The position numbers and the translations under genes are program-made. 64,000 bases of DNA, taken from Dillenia suffruticosa. Lineage: Eukaryota; Streptophyta; Magnoliopsida; Dilleniales; Dilleniaceae. The notes under the pieces are model-generated. The model saw only the letters and a program-made list of their open reading frames with translations. It ran no database searches and was not told the DNA's origin. The DNA lies in the NCBI GenBank assembly GCA_033439265.1, contig JAVTVX010000012.1, positions 31,746,261 through 31,810,260 of the forward strand. The letters run 5' to 3'. Below are positions 35,479 to 55,086 of this stretch, one piece after another (position 1 is the stretch's first letter; every line of letters begins with the position of its first letter).

Positions 35479-36670
35479 TGATATTTTAATTTTTAGCAGG
35501 TCTCTGGAGAAGTATCTCAATCATTTGCAACAAGTTTTCCAAGTACTCAAAGAACAACATCTTTATACCAATCTTGAGAAGTGTCATTTTTGTACTAGTA
35601 GCCTGGTGTTCTTGGGCTATGTTGTCTCTAATTAACTCAGGCTGAGTTTGCTTACAATCGCTCTCAAAGTTAAACTACCAGGCGAAGTCCTTTTGAAGTG
35701 GTATATGGGATCAATCCTATTAGTCCATTGGACCTAGCTCCACTCCCAATCACTCATTCCTATAGTGGAGACACTGAAGAAAGGGCGAAACACATTAAGA
35801 AACTTCATGAACAGGTTTGAGAGAAAATTAACGAGCAAAATGAGAAGTATAAGAAACAAGCCGGCAAATTTTGAAAGGCAGCTGCATTCAAGGAAGGAGA
35901 TCTCATGCGGATTCATTTTAGAAATGAGAGGTTTCCTCCCAGATGTTTTGGGAAACTAATGCCCAGCTCGAGCTCCCCAAAGATTATCGAGTATCTTCCA
36001 CATTCAATACCACCGATCTCTCTCCTTACATTAATGATGATGAACACAACTTGAGAACAAGTTTGCTTTCAACCAAGGGAGACTGATGCAGATTCATTGT
36101 GAGGCACTTAATGCATTCTCAACTGCAGTTGGATAGTCATTTGGGCATTTGAATGGATCCAAATAAGATTCTTTGGAAGAGCTTACAGATGTAGTTTCCA
36201 ATGAGTTATGTTTTAAATAATTTGGAGTCTTCGAGAGGTAATAATTACTAGATTCATGTGTTTCTCTTTTCTTTGTATTAAGAGTTAATAACCTGGGAAC
36301 ATGATTGATCTCTAGCTCTACCATATAAGACCATCTTGTAACCATCGGAAAGCAAAGTGAGCTAATAATAATACTTGATTCCTTTCCAATAGAGCATTTT
36401 CTTATTCTTCTCGACATTGGGTGGATTCTTCACGTACAATAGTCTAACCCTAAATCCTCAGCTAGATTCCTTTGGTGGTGAGCTTATTAATCATTTCCCA
36501 TAAATTCCTGCTCCTTTTTTTCCCTTCATAAATTTTCTGGTGTCATGCCTGCCCTTAGCACTTCTTGTCCCCTGCCGATCTTCGATCGTTCTCCTCTCCC
36601 ACACACTACTATTTTCCCTCTACTCTGGATTAAGTGATCCCGGTAGACATTGCCCACATCATAAGTACCA

Positions 36671-37096
36671 TACGGTTTAAAATCAATGTCATGAGTTAAT
36701 TGATCTCTCCCTATTTATATATATTATGAAAAATGTTACTATTCTTAGTGAAAATTAATAAAAAAAAAATGTGAATTGGGTTTCCTATATGATGACCATA
36801 CTTGCATATATAATTGTTCAAAATTAATATATATATATACACATTCTAGTTAAAAATGTTTTTGAGACAGACATGACACCATTTGTTCTATCTTACTTTA
36901 TTCTTCTGGGGTCTTGATGTGCCATTGTTCCCTATTTTCCTTTTGATCTTGACCAGGTTAATGTGTACAACTTGTAATGTAAAACAGCCATATTCTTTTT
37001 ATTGAACAGTCCAAGATCCAGTAAACAAGTTTTTATTCAAATTTTAGGAAGAAGTGGTTAATTGCTGTGAAAACCGGACTCCTATTTCATTCTATT
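36671..37096. other. 3' flank of the intact subtilase gene
   Basis: AT-rich sequence conserved with the second copy (59660-60154). No canonical minus-strand polyadenylation signal stood out. Relative to the other copy, 521 bases are missing at about 36698 (see findings). Confidence 0.5.
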
Positions 37097-44549
<7,453 letters not shown>

Positions 44550-44625
44550 TTTTTTATTTCTTTTATTTTTATTTTTATTTATTTTTGTTTTCTTGACTTA
44601 TGGGGGTGTTTGATATTCGGGGCAA

Positions 44626-44631
44626 TATATA
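44626..44631 (-). promoter_or_regulatory. Possible TATA box of the subtilase gene
   Basis: TATATA on the minus strand in the context GTTGTATATATTGC, about 77 bases upstream of the ATG at 44549. This would give a 5' UTR near 45-50 bases. The whole region is AT-rich, so chance occurrence is possible. Confidence 0.4.
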
Positions 44632-44639
44632 CAACTTTC

Positions 44640-45133
44640 CGAATTTTTTTGCAAAACTTAGTTATCACTATCTTACTAGGTCTCCTCCAATTTTACTTTT
44701 TTATTATATGTACTTATCTTTGTGCATGGATTTTCCTTTGTGGACAAATCATATCCCTTTGCAAATTTTCTGTGAGGGGAATTAGGAGGGTATAATTGTC
44801 CAAATATAGAGTTTTTGACCTTTTGGTGTTTCATTTTGAAAATAATTCTCCTGAAAATTATTAATTAAATAATAGGACTCCGTTTGTTCCTCACAAGATC
44901 AAGGTAAGGAAAAGGATTTCCTACCCCTTCCCCCCCCCCCCCCACAAAAAAAAAATCTAGAAAATTGAATGTTAAAATTTTCTTTAATTGTGGTCCTTAT
45001 TATTCTTATCCCTTAACTATCAAAATTTAGTACAGGACAAATGAAGGGTCAAACAATAAGAAAGGATAAGATGAATGTGTTGACTATTTGAAAGGTTATA
45101 AGGTTATGATATTAAAATATTGATGTTTCATAT
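44640..45133. other. Upstream region of the subtilase gene
   Basis: No gene seen. It contains an unusual C-homopolymer run at about 44933-44942 followed by an A-run. Regulatory content cannot be judged. Confidence 0.4.
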
Positions 45134-45743
45134 AGTTGGGGCCGGCAATTGAGCCTTCTGAGTCAGACTTTTATAAAACTCGGGATTTCCCCATTTAAAA
45201 TTTTATGAATCCAAGCATGAACCTGACTTGAGAAAGTTTAAAAAATCAAGACTTGAGCTCAACCTGAAAAATTAAAAGGGTCTCGAGCCCATTTTGGGCA
45301 AGACTCAAGACCGAAATCATAAATTTTATTTTTTATTTTTAACCTATTTTATAAATTAATAAAATATATAAAAACACATTAATCATCCAAAATAAAATAT
45401 GAAACAAATACCACCATGCCTTGTACAAAAAAAAAAACCACCATACCAAATTAAAAATTATACACTATTATGAAGATTAAAAATAATAATATCATTAAAA
45501 ATTAAAGAACTATATCAAAAGTAATATATTAAATTTATTAAATTCACCATCAAAGTCACAATAATTTTAAAAACAAAAAAAAAAAAATCATAGTTGATTT
45601 TAAATGGAGTTGATCGGTTTACAACGGGTCAAGCCCACCGATGTCCAGGCTCGACTCATAATTAAAATGGGTCTAAATAATAAGACTGAACTTGGATGAG
45701 CTTAGGCTGAGCTCGAGTTGGCCCAAACCAATTGCCAATCCTA
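45134..45743. mobile_element. hAT-like MITE or degenerate DNA transposon
   Basis: The left end GGGGCCGGCAATTGAGCC and the right end GGCCCAAACCAATTGCCAATCC are roughly inverted (shared GGCAATTG near both tips). The flanking interior carries inverse TCGAGCC / GGCTCGA words (45280 and 45650). The GGCAATT-type terminus is common in plant hAT MITEs. No target duplication was confirmed. Confidence 0.5.
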
Positions 45744-46435
45744 CATAAGGTTACATAATATCTAATTAATTATATTAAGCAACTATATTAACTTTTCATG
45801 TGGCTACGTGATGGATGTACCCAATTAATATTAAATACTATCCTATCCATAGATGGGTCTTCTCTCTACCTAAATAGATGATACAAAGGGTATTTTTTTT
45901 TCACTAAAATACATATCTAGAAAGTAATGAAAGAGAGAGAAATCAATCCAGAGAAAAGAATGATTTCGATAGTTATGGCCACGACGGGTTCTCCTATGAC
46001 GAGCTCTAGTACACTACAAAAAAACATAATTTTAGTCACGAATTTTTACGATGAAAAAAATTCGTCGTTATTTTGCGACGAATTTAGCGACAAACTTTTT
46101 TGTCGCTAATTTGCCATAAAATTTGTGACGAAAATGAAGTCGTGGCTAAATTATAAGTGTGAACCAAATATCTAGCAATATGAACCAAATAAGTAACAGA
46201 ATATCAAATATCTAGCAGTATGAACCAAATAATAATAACAAGTCTAATTAAATATAAGTGTGAAATAAAAATTATTTCAAAAAACATTAACACCATCACC
46301 GTTGCTGTCACCGTCACCATCACCATCATCATCAATAAATATGTCATAATTATCATCACCATCATTTGGAGGAGATTGAAAAGGGGGAATTGAACTTGAA
46401 GCAGAGACTAACTGAAGATGCTGCATTATAAGTCT

Positions 46436-48120
46436 CTATTGTGCGCGAAACTCTTCAAATTCATTGTTTTTTTGCCCGAGTTCTACGCGCATGGCTTGAA
46501 GTTCATTGTCTTTTCGTGCTAACTGCTCTTTCATGTAGCTGAGCTCTTGGGTCAATTGCATTAATTCTGTTCTTACTGGTGTTTGATTGGAAGAAGATAG
46601 ACCACTGATTCTGCAAGTCCTGCTCAATGAGCCCATCCCAAGTACTCTTCCTTGCTTTGCTCCACCAGTAGCCTCGAGCCATAAAGCCATATTATTAACA
46701 GATGGCTCAGACGTAGCAGCATCATCACTACCACTGGAAATTTTCAATATAACCTGATCATATTTCCCCTGTATTGTCATAAGAGAAATTAGAAGAAAAT
46801 TAAAATAACAATATAATAAAATATCCAACAAAAGAAATACAAGTGTCAATCAACTACTATTAGCAGTTTGAAACTATAACAGATGAAATAAAGGAAAAAA
46901 TTATACTAGTACGTAACATAATGAACTAACCATTTGGAAATGACGAAACAAAATTGATATTATGTATTCTCTAATTTTAATTAATAATGATAAAAACATA
47001 TATATAAATTAGAAAAGAAAAATTAATTTTAAATAGTGAAAAAAATTTTGGAATAGACAAATCTAATAAATTCTTCTTGTAACGTTGTTATGATAAATTT
47101 AGTATAATATGTTAAAATCTTTGTTGTAAAATTTCTATAAAACAATTTAAAATTTTGAAATTATATACCATAACCGCTCTAGCTCTCTCCCCACTCCAGG
47201 TTTTGTCTTTTTTCTGAAAAATCCGTGCGAAAGTCTCTATAAATGATGACGGGGATCCCATTTCATTGTCCTAAAAAAAAACACTGTTAGATGAAATAAT
47301 GAAAAAATAAATGAATTAAATTCAAAAAAATAGTTATTTAACGAAATTACCATTCCCCAGAATTATAAGATCGATTTTTTTTATTCTGCTCACTCCTCCA
47401 TCGGCTCTCATCGGAATCCCAGAAGTTTAAAATCCTGAGCCAATTTTCTTCGGTGATGCAATGTGGCTTCTTTCGGTTTGTCTTTGCATGATTTAGTACA
47501 TCTCGGATGTGATGACCGCATTTTTTCTTAAAAATTCTTCTTATTTCAAGCTTCTCGGTCTCATCGCAATTGAACTTTCGCTGCAATAAATAAAAATACA
47601 ATTAGTTATATTTAAATTATACACTTATTTTTATATTTAAACTTAGAGACCTAATTTAACTTGAATTCTCTCCACCATAACTCTTTGATATCATCTAGAG
47701 TACTTGTGTAAGACATCGATGTTCCTTCCCAATGGTTGTTAATGATTCTATTCAACTCATGAATAACACACACAGAATTTGTAAATCTATCATAAAATTA
47801 GAAACAAAAAAATGGTTAGTAAAAAAAAATAGTTAAATAAACTCATCAGGTATATAAATAAAAAAACTATTGTAATAATATTTCAAAATTTACTACTTAC
47901 GAATCTCCGTAAGGGATATCACCTCTCGCGTATCTTCCCCCTCAATGTGTGAATCTTGCATTGAAAATACAACCGAAGGTGCAATTGAAGGAGACGGTGA
48001 AGGTGCATTAGTACAAGGCGAAGGGGCATGGGAAGGTGCAGCTGAAGCGGACGGTGACGCTGAAGAGTTTGGTCTTGCATAAGAAGATCGTCTATGCCCT
48101 CCACGTCGATATTGTCATAA
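46436..48120 (-). CDS. CACTA ORF1 (Ptta/En/Spm plant transposase, TNPA-like)
   Basis: Minus-strand pieces in order: a Ser/Pro/Ala-rich disordered part (about 48110-47930), WEGTSMSYTSTLDDIKELWW (about 47740-47680), the cysteine/basic piece RKFNCDETEKLEIRRIFKKK to WLRILNFWDSDESRWRSEQN (47583-47347), SPSSFIETFARIFQKKDKTW (about 47260-47170), and the last exon (about 46770-46436) with SGSDDAATSEPSVNNMALWL and a heptad-like ELMQLTQELSYMKEQLARKD coiled coil ending in FRAQ-stop. This is the domain order of the second gene of plant CACTA elements, whose TNPA-like product binds subterminal motifs. The pieces look open, so the gene may be intact. Exon borders were only partly resolved. Confidence 0.75.
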
Positions 48121-48576
48121 GAGTTTGGTTTTGCAAGCAATGGAAATTGCATGTTTATAAAAAATATAATAGAGTATATGAAGAAACATACCATATTTAA
48201 ATTGTCGTCCGAAATGATCTATACAAAAAAATACAACGTATTAGCAAATAATATTTCGAAAATGAAACATGAGTCACTAAATATAACATACAAATTAAGA
48301 AACGAAATATGCAAATCTAAATATATTTTCACATTCAAACAGTTAAATAAATTTAATCTGATATTAGATAATTATAATAAATCTTAAAAAAACAACACTT
48401 ACCGACGATCAAAAATCAAAGTCATCATTGTCATATCATCCTCATTATCTGATTCTTCAACATCAAATTCATCAACATCTTCATCCTCATCTTCATCATC
48501 TCTCAAAATCAGATTCTTCATCGCCAGTCTCATGAATTTCAATTTGATCCACATCTATCACTACTCCACGTGGATC

Positions 48577-51500
48577 TCATAATGTTGGAATAATATATTT
48601 CTCAGTCTGAAACGTGTTGGCAACTTCCTCTTGTTGATATGATATATCTTCCCAACGTTTCTCAATTTTCTTTCGTGCTTTCGTTTTACAAACAGCCCAC
48701 CAATCAATTTTATCACGTTTCAAACTAAAATATGATGCATAATACACTTGAATCGCTTGTTGTGCCAATACGAATGGTTCATATCTTTTATAAAATTTTT
48801 TATAATTTATTTCGACCAAATTAAATTTTGAATGCACATCCATCCCTTTTACAGGGTCAAACCATTGGCACATAAATAAAATAACCCGTAACTCTGCTCC
48901 AAGATACTGTATCTCAATAATTTCATCCAACAAACCATAAAAATCATCTTTTACACTTTCATCGTTAGATGACTGAACGCAAACACCACTATTCATTGTA
49001 GCTTTTCCGGTTCCATATTCTTGAGTGTGAAAATTATACCCGTTTATAAAATATGATGGCCAAGTTCGTACCGTTGAGTTTGGACCCCATGATAGATGAA
49101 TTAACAATTCTTGTTGAACTTGATCTTGATTATATTGAATCTGAAGTAAAATAAATGTGTTTTTATTATTCAAATATTTATAAAATTTCAAAAAATTTCA
49201 AAACTAACATATGTTTTGAACCATGCTGCAAATTCTTCATCGCACACACGATTGAACTCATTCATTGATAGTTCAGACCATGAATGTTGAAAAATCCTAC
49301 GATTAAAGAAGACAGTTTATGTCAAAAATTTTAACAAAACAAAAAATATATTTATTTAGGAAAAAATACTTACTTGAAGTATGGCGTAACTTCTGGACAG
49401 TTCAGTAAAATATATGTATGGACTGCCCGCCATTCTTTAGCAGTTAAATATCTAATCTTACATGACCCACTTGGTCGACTAAGATAGTTGAAAATAGATA
49501 ATGAATTTATATTAGGATCAACAGGGCTCTCATCATTTTTGTCCGCTCTTCGTCTCTTACATTGGACATGAGGCTCGAAATAATATGAAGCAAAAGTTGT
49601 CACTTCTTCCGCAATGTATGCATTAACAATAGAGGATTCAAACCGTGTCTTATTTTTTACTTTTCTCTTCAATTGATATTAAAATCTAATTGTAATTAAA
49701 TAAATTGTATCAGAAAATGATATATAATGAATTTAGTAAAATGACAAGCACTCTGATCCTTATTTATTGTATAAATCGACACATCTTCCAAGATTTGAGG
49801 CATAACTATTAGGAAATCTCAGCAATTTCAACCATTCACAAACTTTCCGTCTCTGATCCTTATTTATTGTATAAATTACCTTTGGTTTTGGTTCCTTACT
49901 GCTTTCATCCACATCAAGTGTAGGCCAATTACAATGAAACTGCATATCTTTTCTCGCATTCAAGTTATCTTTCGTTTTTTCAGAGACATCCATCAATGTA
50001 TTAATCACATTTTCAAAAATATTTTTCTCGATATGCATCAAATCGAGATTATGATGAATCAGATGGGTTTTCCAATATGGTAAATCCTAAAATATACTCC
50101 GTTTGGTCCATTTATGCACACTTCCATATCCATACGTTGTACCATGTGGGGAGACACTCGCTGTCAAATTTGTTGAGCAATTAACCTCAACGGAGGAGGT
50201 GTTTTTTCAACTTTATTTTTCGTAAACTCTTCTTTATTTTTTCTAAATTTATGATTTTGTGGTAAAAATTGTTTATGACAATCAAAATAACTCGCCTTCT
50301 TATCATATTTCAATTTGAACGACTTAGATCTCTCTATACATATTGGACATCCTAAAACCCCAGCAGTACTTCATCCCGATAACATGCCATAAGCTGGAAA
50401 GTCATTTATCGTCCAAAGAAGAGTTGCCTTTATTATAAACATCTGATCAGTGTTAACATCATATGTAAAAACACCGTCATCCCATAATTGTTTTAACTCT
50501 GCAATCAATGGTTACATATAAACATCTATCAACTTCTTCGAATTTTGAGGGCCGGGTATCATCAATGTCAAAAACATATAGGGTGTCTTCATACAAATAC
50601 CCAAAGGAATATTATACGGAGTTAAGATCACTGGCCAACATTAATAATTTTTACCTTATTTTCCAAATAGAGCAAACCCATCAGCACAAAGACCTAAACT
50701 AATGTTTCGAGTCTCTCTTGCAAATTCAGGATATGTCATATCAAAATTTTTCCATACCTCTGCATCCGAAGGATGACACATTAACCCTTCTTCTGTTTGA
50801 TGATTCGCATGCCAAATCATATATTCAGTAGTAGCTTTCGATGCATAAAGTCTTTGCAATCTAGGAGTCAAAGGCAAATAAAACATTTGCTTGAATGGTT
50901 TAGGTCGCTGATTACGACCTGATCTCCTAATACTCTTGTATCTATTTTGGTTACAGAATTTACAAAATTCTACATTTTCATTAGCTCCCCAAAATAACAT
51001 ACAACCATCTCTGCATACATCAATTTTTTCCACCAGAAGACCCAAGTTATTCACCAACTTCTTCATGCTATAAAAGTTATTCGGTATTATATGATCACGA
51101 GTCAATATTTCTCCCATTACTTGAACAATATCATTGAAGCAATTCTCAGACAAATTATACTCTGCCTTAACATTTAACATTCTAGCAGTTAATGACAATT
51201 TAGTGTGGGTGTCACAACCAGCCCATAAAGGTTCATCTGCAGCTCACAACATTTCTTGAAATTGGTTAAACAAATAATCTTCATCTTGCACATTCTCATC
51301 AACACATGTTGCTTCTACCCCCTCCAATGGTGATGCATAACTTGTAGGTATATCTTCATTTGTTGGTACAAAACTAGAACTTGCATAGTTTGATTGGGGT
51401 ACAAAATTTTGACCCGCTACATCAAATACTATTTGCTGATATGGATTTAACTGATCATAATAATTGTTATCTCCTCTAAATAAAAATTGCATATTTTGGC

Positions 51501-51781
51501 ACATACTCTTCATCAGATATAAGCGGTTCACCATGACAAGTCCAATTGTAGTAATTTTGAGTAAGACCAAAAGTACAAAGATATTCCCTAACTTTATCAC
51601 ATACATGAAATTTGCCATTAACACACTTTTTACACGGACACCTTAACTTATTCTCATCCATAAACTCTACCTTACTAGTAGCGAAATTCAAGAATTGTTC
51701 CACCCTAGAAATAAACTCATCAGTTAAACCACGATAATCAGGTAAATTCTTATTATACATCCAACCTCTTTCGTTTTGCAT
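48577..51781 (-). pseudogene. CACTA TNP2-like transposase (damaged)
   Basis: The start at 51781 encodes the transposase-associated domain (CPCKKCVNGKFHVCDKVREY, WTCHGE). Next is the Transposase_21/tnp2 core: VCRDGCMLFW, FCNQNRY, MIWHANHQTEEGLMCHPSDA, LGLCADGFALFGK (51240-50656). Then come MMHIEKNIFENVINTLMDVS (50041-49990) and a TAKEWRAVHTYILLNCPEV piece (49450-49373). The end carries a DUF4216-like domain (GKATMNSGVCVQSSNDESVK, CQWFDP, EPFVLAQQAIQVYYASYFSL; 49070-48720). Visible damage: a frameshift near 51490, a TGA near 51247, a TAA at about 50656 directly after FALFGK, and further stops between 50640 and 50050. The element probably cannot move by itself. A few stops could be introns I failed to resolve. 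Confidence 0.8.
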
Positions 51782-52800
51782 TGTCGTTATTTAAAAAATT
51801 AAAATTTATAAAATATTAATAAATAAAAGTATTAACAAAATATAGATTAAATTGAAAAAAAACATTAATAAGAAATAATTAACATCTAATAACAAAAATT
51901 TTAAAAAATTTTAACATATATTCAGATAATTTAACAAATATAAAAACGTTAATAAAAATTATTAAGACATACTATTTACGTAAAATAATAAAAAGTAAAT
52001 ATAATCTTTTTTATATTGAGTCGGAAAAAATATAAAAATAATTTATAACTATTGCATTTCACGAAAATACAACATACATACATGCACACTAGAAACAAGG
52101 GATAAAAAACAAAGAAAATAAATGAATAAAAGTGAAGAAAAAATATATACCTCAACCGCTTCAATATCTACTTTTCTCCCCTCTACTTGAACAACACGTC
52201 CAATCAGAGCAAACATATCTGCAATACAAAACCATTAATATTATTTATAATTAATCTAATGTTAAAATATATTATATAACATTAACAATATATATTAACT
52301 ATATATAGCATTATATGTATTATAAAATTTTAAATATGTAGAGAACATTATCCATTTAAAATTCTGCATTATATATATTATATATTATTACATATATATA
52401 TATCATAAAACAATATATAAAATTATATAATTATAATTATGCTATAATTACCATAATAATATTTATAATAAGTTAAAATATATATAATACATAAAATTAT
52501 AAAATTATAATATATAATATGTTATATTATATGTTATAATGTTAAAATTATAATATATAATATATTATAATATATATAACATATAGAATTATATATAAAA
52601 ACTATGAATTAACATATATTCTATAATGTTTAAACTATAATATATAATACATTATAATATATACAATATATTAAATTATATACGTTAAAATTATAATATA
52701 TAATGTTATATAATATTATTAAAATTATAACATATAATATATTATAATAAATAATATATAAATTTAATTATATAATATATAATTTCTAACAAAAAAAATT

Positions 52801-52946
52801 GCCGCCAGGGGACGGGGAGACGCTCCCCTACCCAGATCCGGTGGCAACACCGCCGGATCAGACGAGGGGGAGGACCCTCCCCCGTGGGTCTCGGTGAGGT
52901 CCTTCGCCGAGGCCCGTGGGGGAGGGAGCCTCTCCCACCCAGATCT
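52801..52946. promoter_or_regulatory. GC-rich island at the transcriptional 5' side of the CACTA genes
   Basis: About 146 bases rich in G and C sit between an AT-only stretch and the subterminal motif array. They include a near-perfect hairpin, GATCCGGTGG (52835-52844) with CCGCCGGATC (52850-52859), and CCCAGATC repeated at both sides (52831 and 52937). In maize Spm a GC-rich sequence just downstream of the promoter is the methylation-sensitive control region. By position this island could be its equivalent; that is an inference. Confidence 0.5.
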
Positions 52947-52959
52947 AATTTTGTCGTTG

Positions 52960-55086
52960 ATTTCAGTGACAAATATGAATTTTGTCGCTAATTTTAGCTA
53001 CAAAAACCTAATTTGTCGTTGATTTTTGCGACAAAGGTCCATTTGTTACTGATTTCGTCGCTGAAATTTAAAACTTCTTTAATTTTAGCGACAAAAAAAT
53101 TGGGTATTTAAAATTGCACAGCATACAATTTGTTTTAAAAATTCAATGACAAATTTTATTTTTGTCACTGAAATCAGCGACAAATTGGGTATTTGTCGCT
53201 GAAATCAGCGACAAATTTTTTTTTGTTGCTAAAATTAAAGAAGTTTTAAATTTCAGCGATGAAATCAGCAACAAATGGACCTTTGTCTCAAAAATCAGCG
53301 ACAAAATTCTTTTTTGTCGCTGAAATCAGCAACAAATCTAATTTTTGTCGTTGAAATCAGCGACAAATTTTTTTTGTCACTAAAATTAGAGAACGAAGAA
53401 TTGGTTTTAAAATTTCAGCGACGAAATCAGCGACAATTTTGGTATTTGTCGCGGAAATCTAAGACAAAAATTTTTGGGTCGCTAAAATTGCATAGATTGA
53501 AAAAATTTGTTTTAAAATTCAGCGACAAAGTTTATTTTCGTCACTAACATTAGCGATGAACACTTGGTTCGTCGAGGATTTCCGCGATGAACACTTGGTT
53601 CGTCGCGGATTTCCACGACGAACCCTTGTTTCGTCGCCAAATCCTTGATGAACTAGGGTTTAGTTACTGAAATCAGCGACCAATTTTTGATTCGTCGCTG
53701 AATTCAGCGACGAATTATGAATTGGTCGCTGAAATCAGTGACGAATATATCTTTCGTCGCGGATATTAGTAACGAACTAGTTATTCGTTGCTAAAATCCG
53801 CGACGAATTCATGATTCGTCACTAATTTCTGCGACGAATTATTCATTTGTCGTTGATTTTGCCATGGTCTCTAATTTCTGCAGTCAATTTTTGTGACAAA
53901 CTCGAAGTTCGTCGCAAAATTTAGCGACGAACTTGATTATTGGTTGCAAATGTGCGAGAAAATTTGTTTTTGGTCGCAAAATTGGCGACGATAAATTTTA
54001 GTTTGTCGGTAATTCAGCGACGAAAAAGTATTTTTGTTGGAAATCTACGACAATGTTTGCGACGAAATTTTAAATTTTTCCACGGATTTAACTGAAACAC
54101 TTTAATTTCCTCTATTAAACTACTAAATGAGAGACAAATTATCAATTACTAAATTAATAACATTAAATAACAAAATTATAAACATAGATATTTTTATCTT
54201 GTTAATTATACTTAACATTCTTTACATATTGATAAATGTATAATATCTTCAATGTCGGTCATTATTAAATTCATTTGTTTATATCGATAAAATTTACTAC
54301 CGTAAACAATACTATTTAATTACAATTTTTTATATAAAATGATAAAAAAATAAGCATTATTATTATCAAAAGTTATTATGACAAGATAATACTCATTCAT
54401 TATATATCGAAAATTGATTTCATTATTTTAAAAATGTTAAAAAATTGGAACAATTTGAAAAAGTTACATAAGTAAGTGAAGGAGCAATTGATTTTCCACA
54501 GGAAGAAGATAATTAAATATATTAACTACGAATTTAGCAACAAATAACTCGATTATGGCCAATCAGCAACAAATTTAGCAACTTTTAAAAATTTTGCAAC
54601 GGGAAGAGTATTTGTTGCTATTTGGCGACAAATATGTCGATCATTTTTTTTTTCGTCGCACTATTAGTGATGAATTCTAATTTTTGTTGCACATTTAGCG
54701 ACGAAGAAATATTTTTGTTGCAAATTAGCGACAAATTTTGTGACAAAAACATATTGTTGCTAATTTAGTATCGAATTAATTTTTGGTCGCAAATTTAGTG
54801 ACGAAATTATGTTTTGTCACTAAATTAGCAACGAACTTTCTTTTTTGTTGCAGATATAGCGACGAATTCCGAATTCATCGTAAAATTAGCGACGAAATTT
54901 CGAAATTTGTCGCAAAATTAGCGACAAATTTCCAGTCGTCGCTAAAATAGCTACGACTATTTTTTTGTTGCAAATTTCGTTGGAAATTGAGACGAAAAAA
55001 AATTTCGTTGCTAAATTCCTCGCAAATTAACAACAAAAAAAATTTGTCGCTAAATTTCGTCGCAAAAACTGTGTTTTATTGTAGTG
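52960..55086. repeat. Right subterminal repeat array of the CACTA element
   Basis: Dozens of copies of GCGAC(A/G)AA and its complement TT(C/T)GTCGC alternate in direct and inverted order, often paired as TTCGTCGCTAA...TTAGCGACGAA. The spacing is interrupted by a plain AT-rich gap at about 54090-54500. Such motifs are the known binding sites of TNPA-type proteins. The left end has only a handful of motifs, so the element is strongly asymmetric. Confidence 0.85.

Larger units (their letters stand above)
30971..36545 (+). mobile_element. Ty3/gypsy LTR retrotransposon, internally deleted, inserted in subtilase exon 7
   Basis: The 5' LTR is 30971-31082 plus 33664-34019 (interrupted by the solo LTR). 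The 3' LTR is 36084-36545 (462 bases). Both begin TGATGCAGATTCATTG and end with a short TCA word (GGCATCA / GGTGTCA). The flanking target duplication is CGCCT / TGCCT (one mismatch), and removing the element restores the subtilase exon 7 sequence. A purine-rich tract, AAGGGAGAC, precedes the 3' LTR. Internal parts: a Gln-rich coiled gag start at 34063-34230, protease-region sequence at 34464-34763, reverse transcriptase at 34849-35478, then a jump to the integrase C-terminal region at 35650-35950. RNase H and most of integrase are deleted. Frames carry stops, so it is not autonomous. Confidence 0.85.
30325..36670 (-). pseudogene. Subtilase pseudogene (relic B), split by a nested retroelement
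   Basis: The stretch 30345-30780 is a broken copy of the last exon of the intact subtilase: the order of GTAACCGTCCT, CATAGATAG, CATATGAAGCATCA and GTTGGCTCAAA is preserved. The stretch 30895-30970 and, across the retroelement, 36546-36650 are the two halves of its exon 7. They share GGAAGAACATG and GTTTCCCAA on the left, and CACTTCTTGTCCC, ACTATTTTCCC and GTGATCCCGGTAGACATTG on the right. Exon 8 and exons 1-6 are not seen here. Stops and indels abolish the frame. Confidence 0.75.
46012..55086 (-). mobile_element. CACTA (En/Spm) transposon, about 9.1 kb, with both ends
   Basis: The left end is CACTACAAAAAAACA (46012-46026), and the right end read inwards is CACTACAATAAAACA: 14 of 15 bases agree. 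Both genes run on the minus strand, so the transcriptional 5' end is at the right. From right to left: a 2.1-kb array of GCGACGAA/TTCGTCGC subterminal motifs (52960-55086), a GC-rich island (52801-52946), an extremely AT-rich stretch (52200-52790), the TNP2-like gene, the Ptta/TNPA-like gene, and a short left subterminal array (46035-46145). The three bases outside the ends differ (GTA against TGT), and the two flanks come from different loci. Confidence 0.9.

Noticed and set aside
44930-44945. C-homopolymer run as a G-quadruplex or assembly signal
   Set aside because: A single homopolymer next to an A-run is more likely simple-sequence drift or a sequencing-prone site. No further G-tracts support a quadruplex.
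52960-55080. CRISPR-like array of short repeats
   Set aside because: Motifs are 8-10 bases in both orientations with irregular spacing, inside a CACTA transposon of a plant genome. This is a subterminal repeat array.
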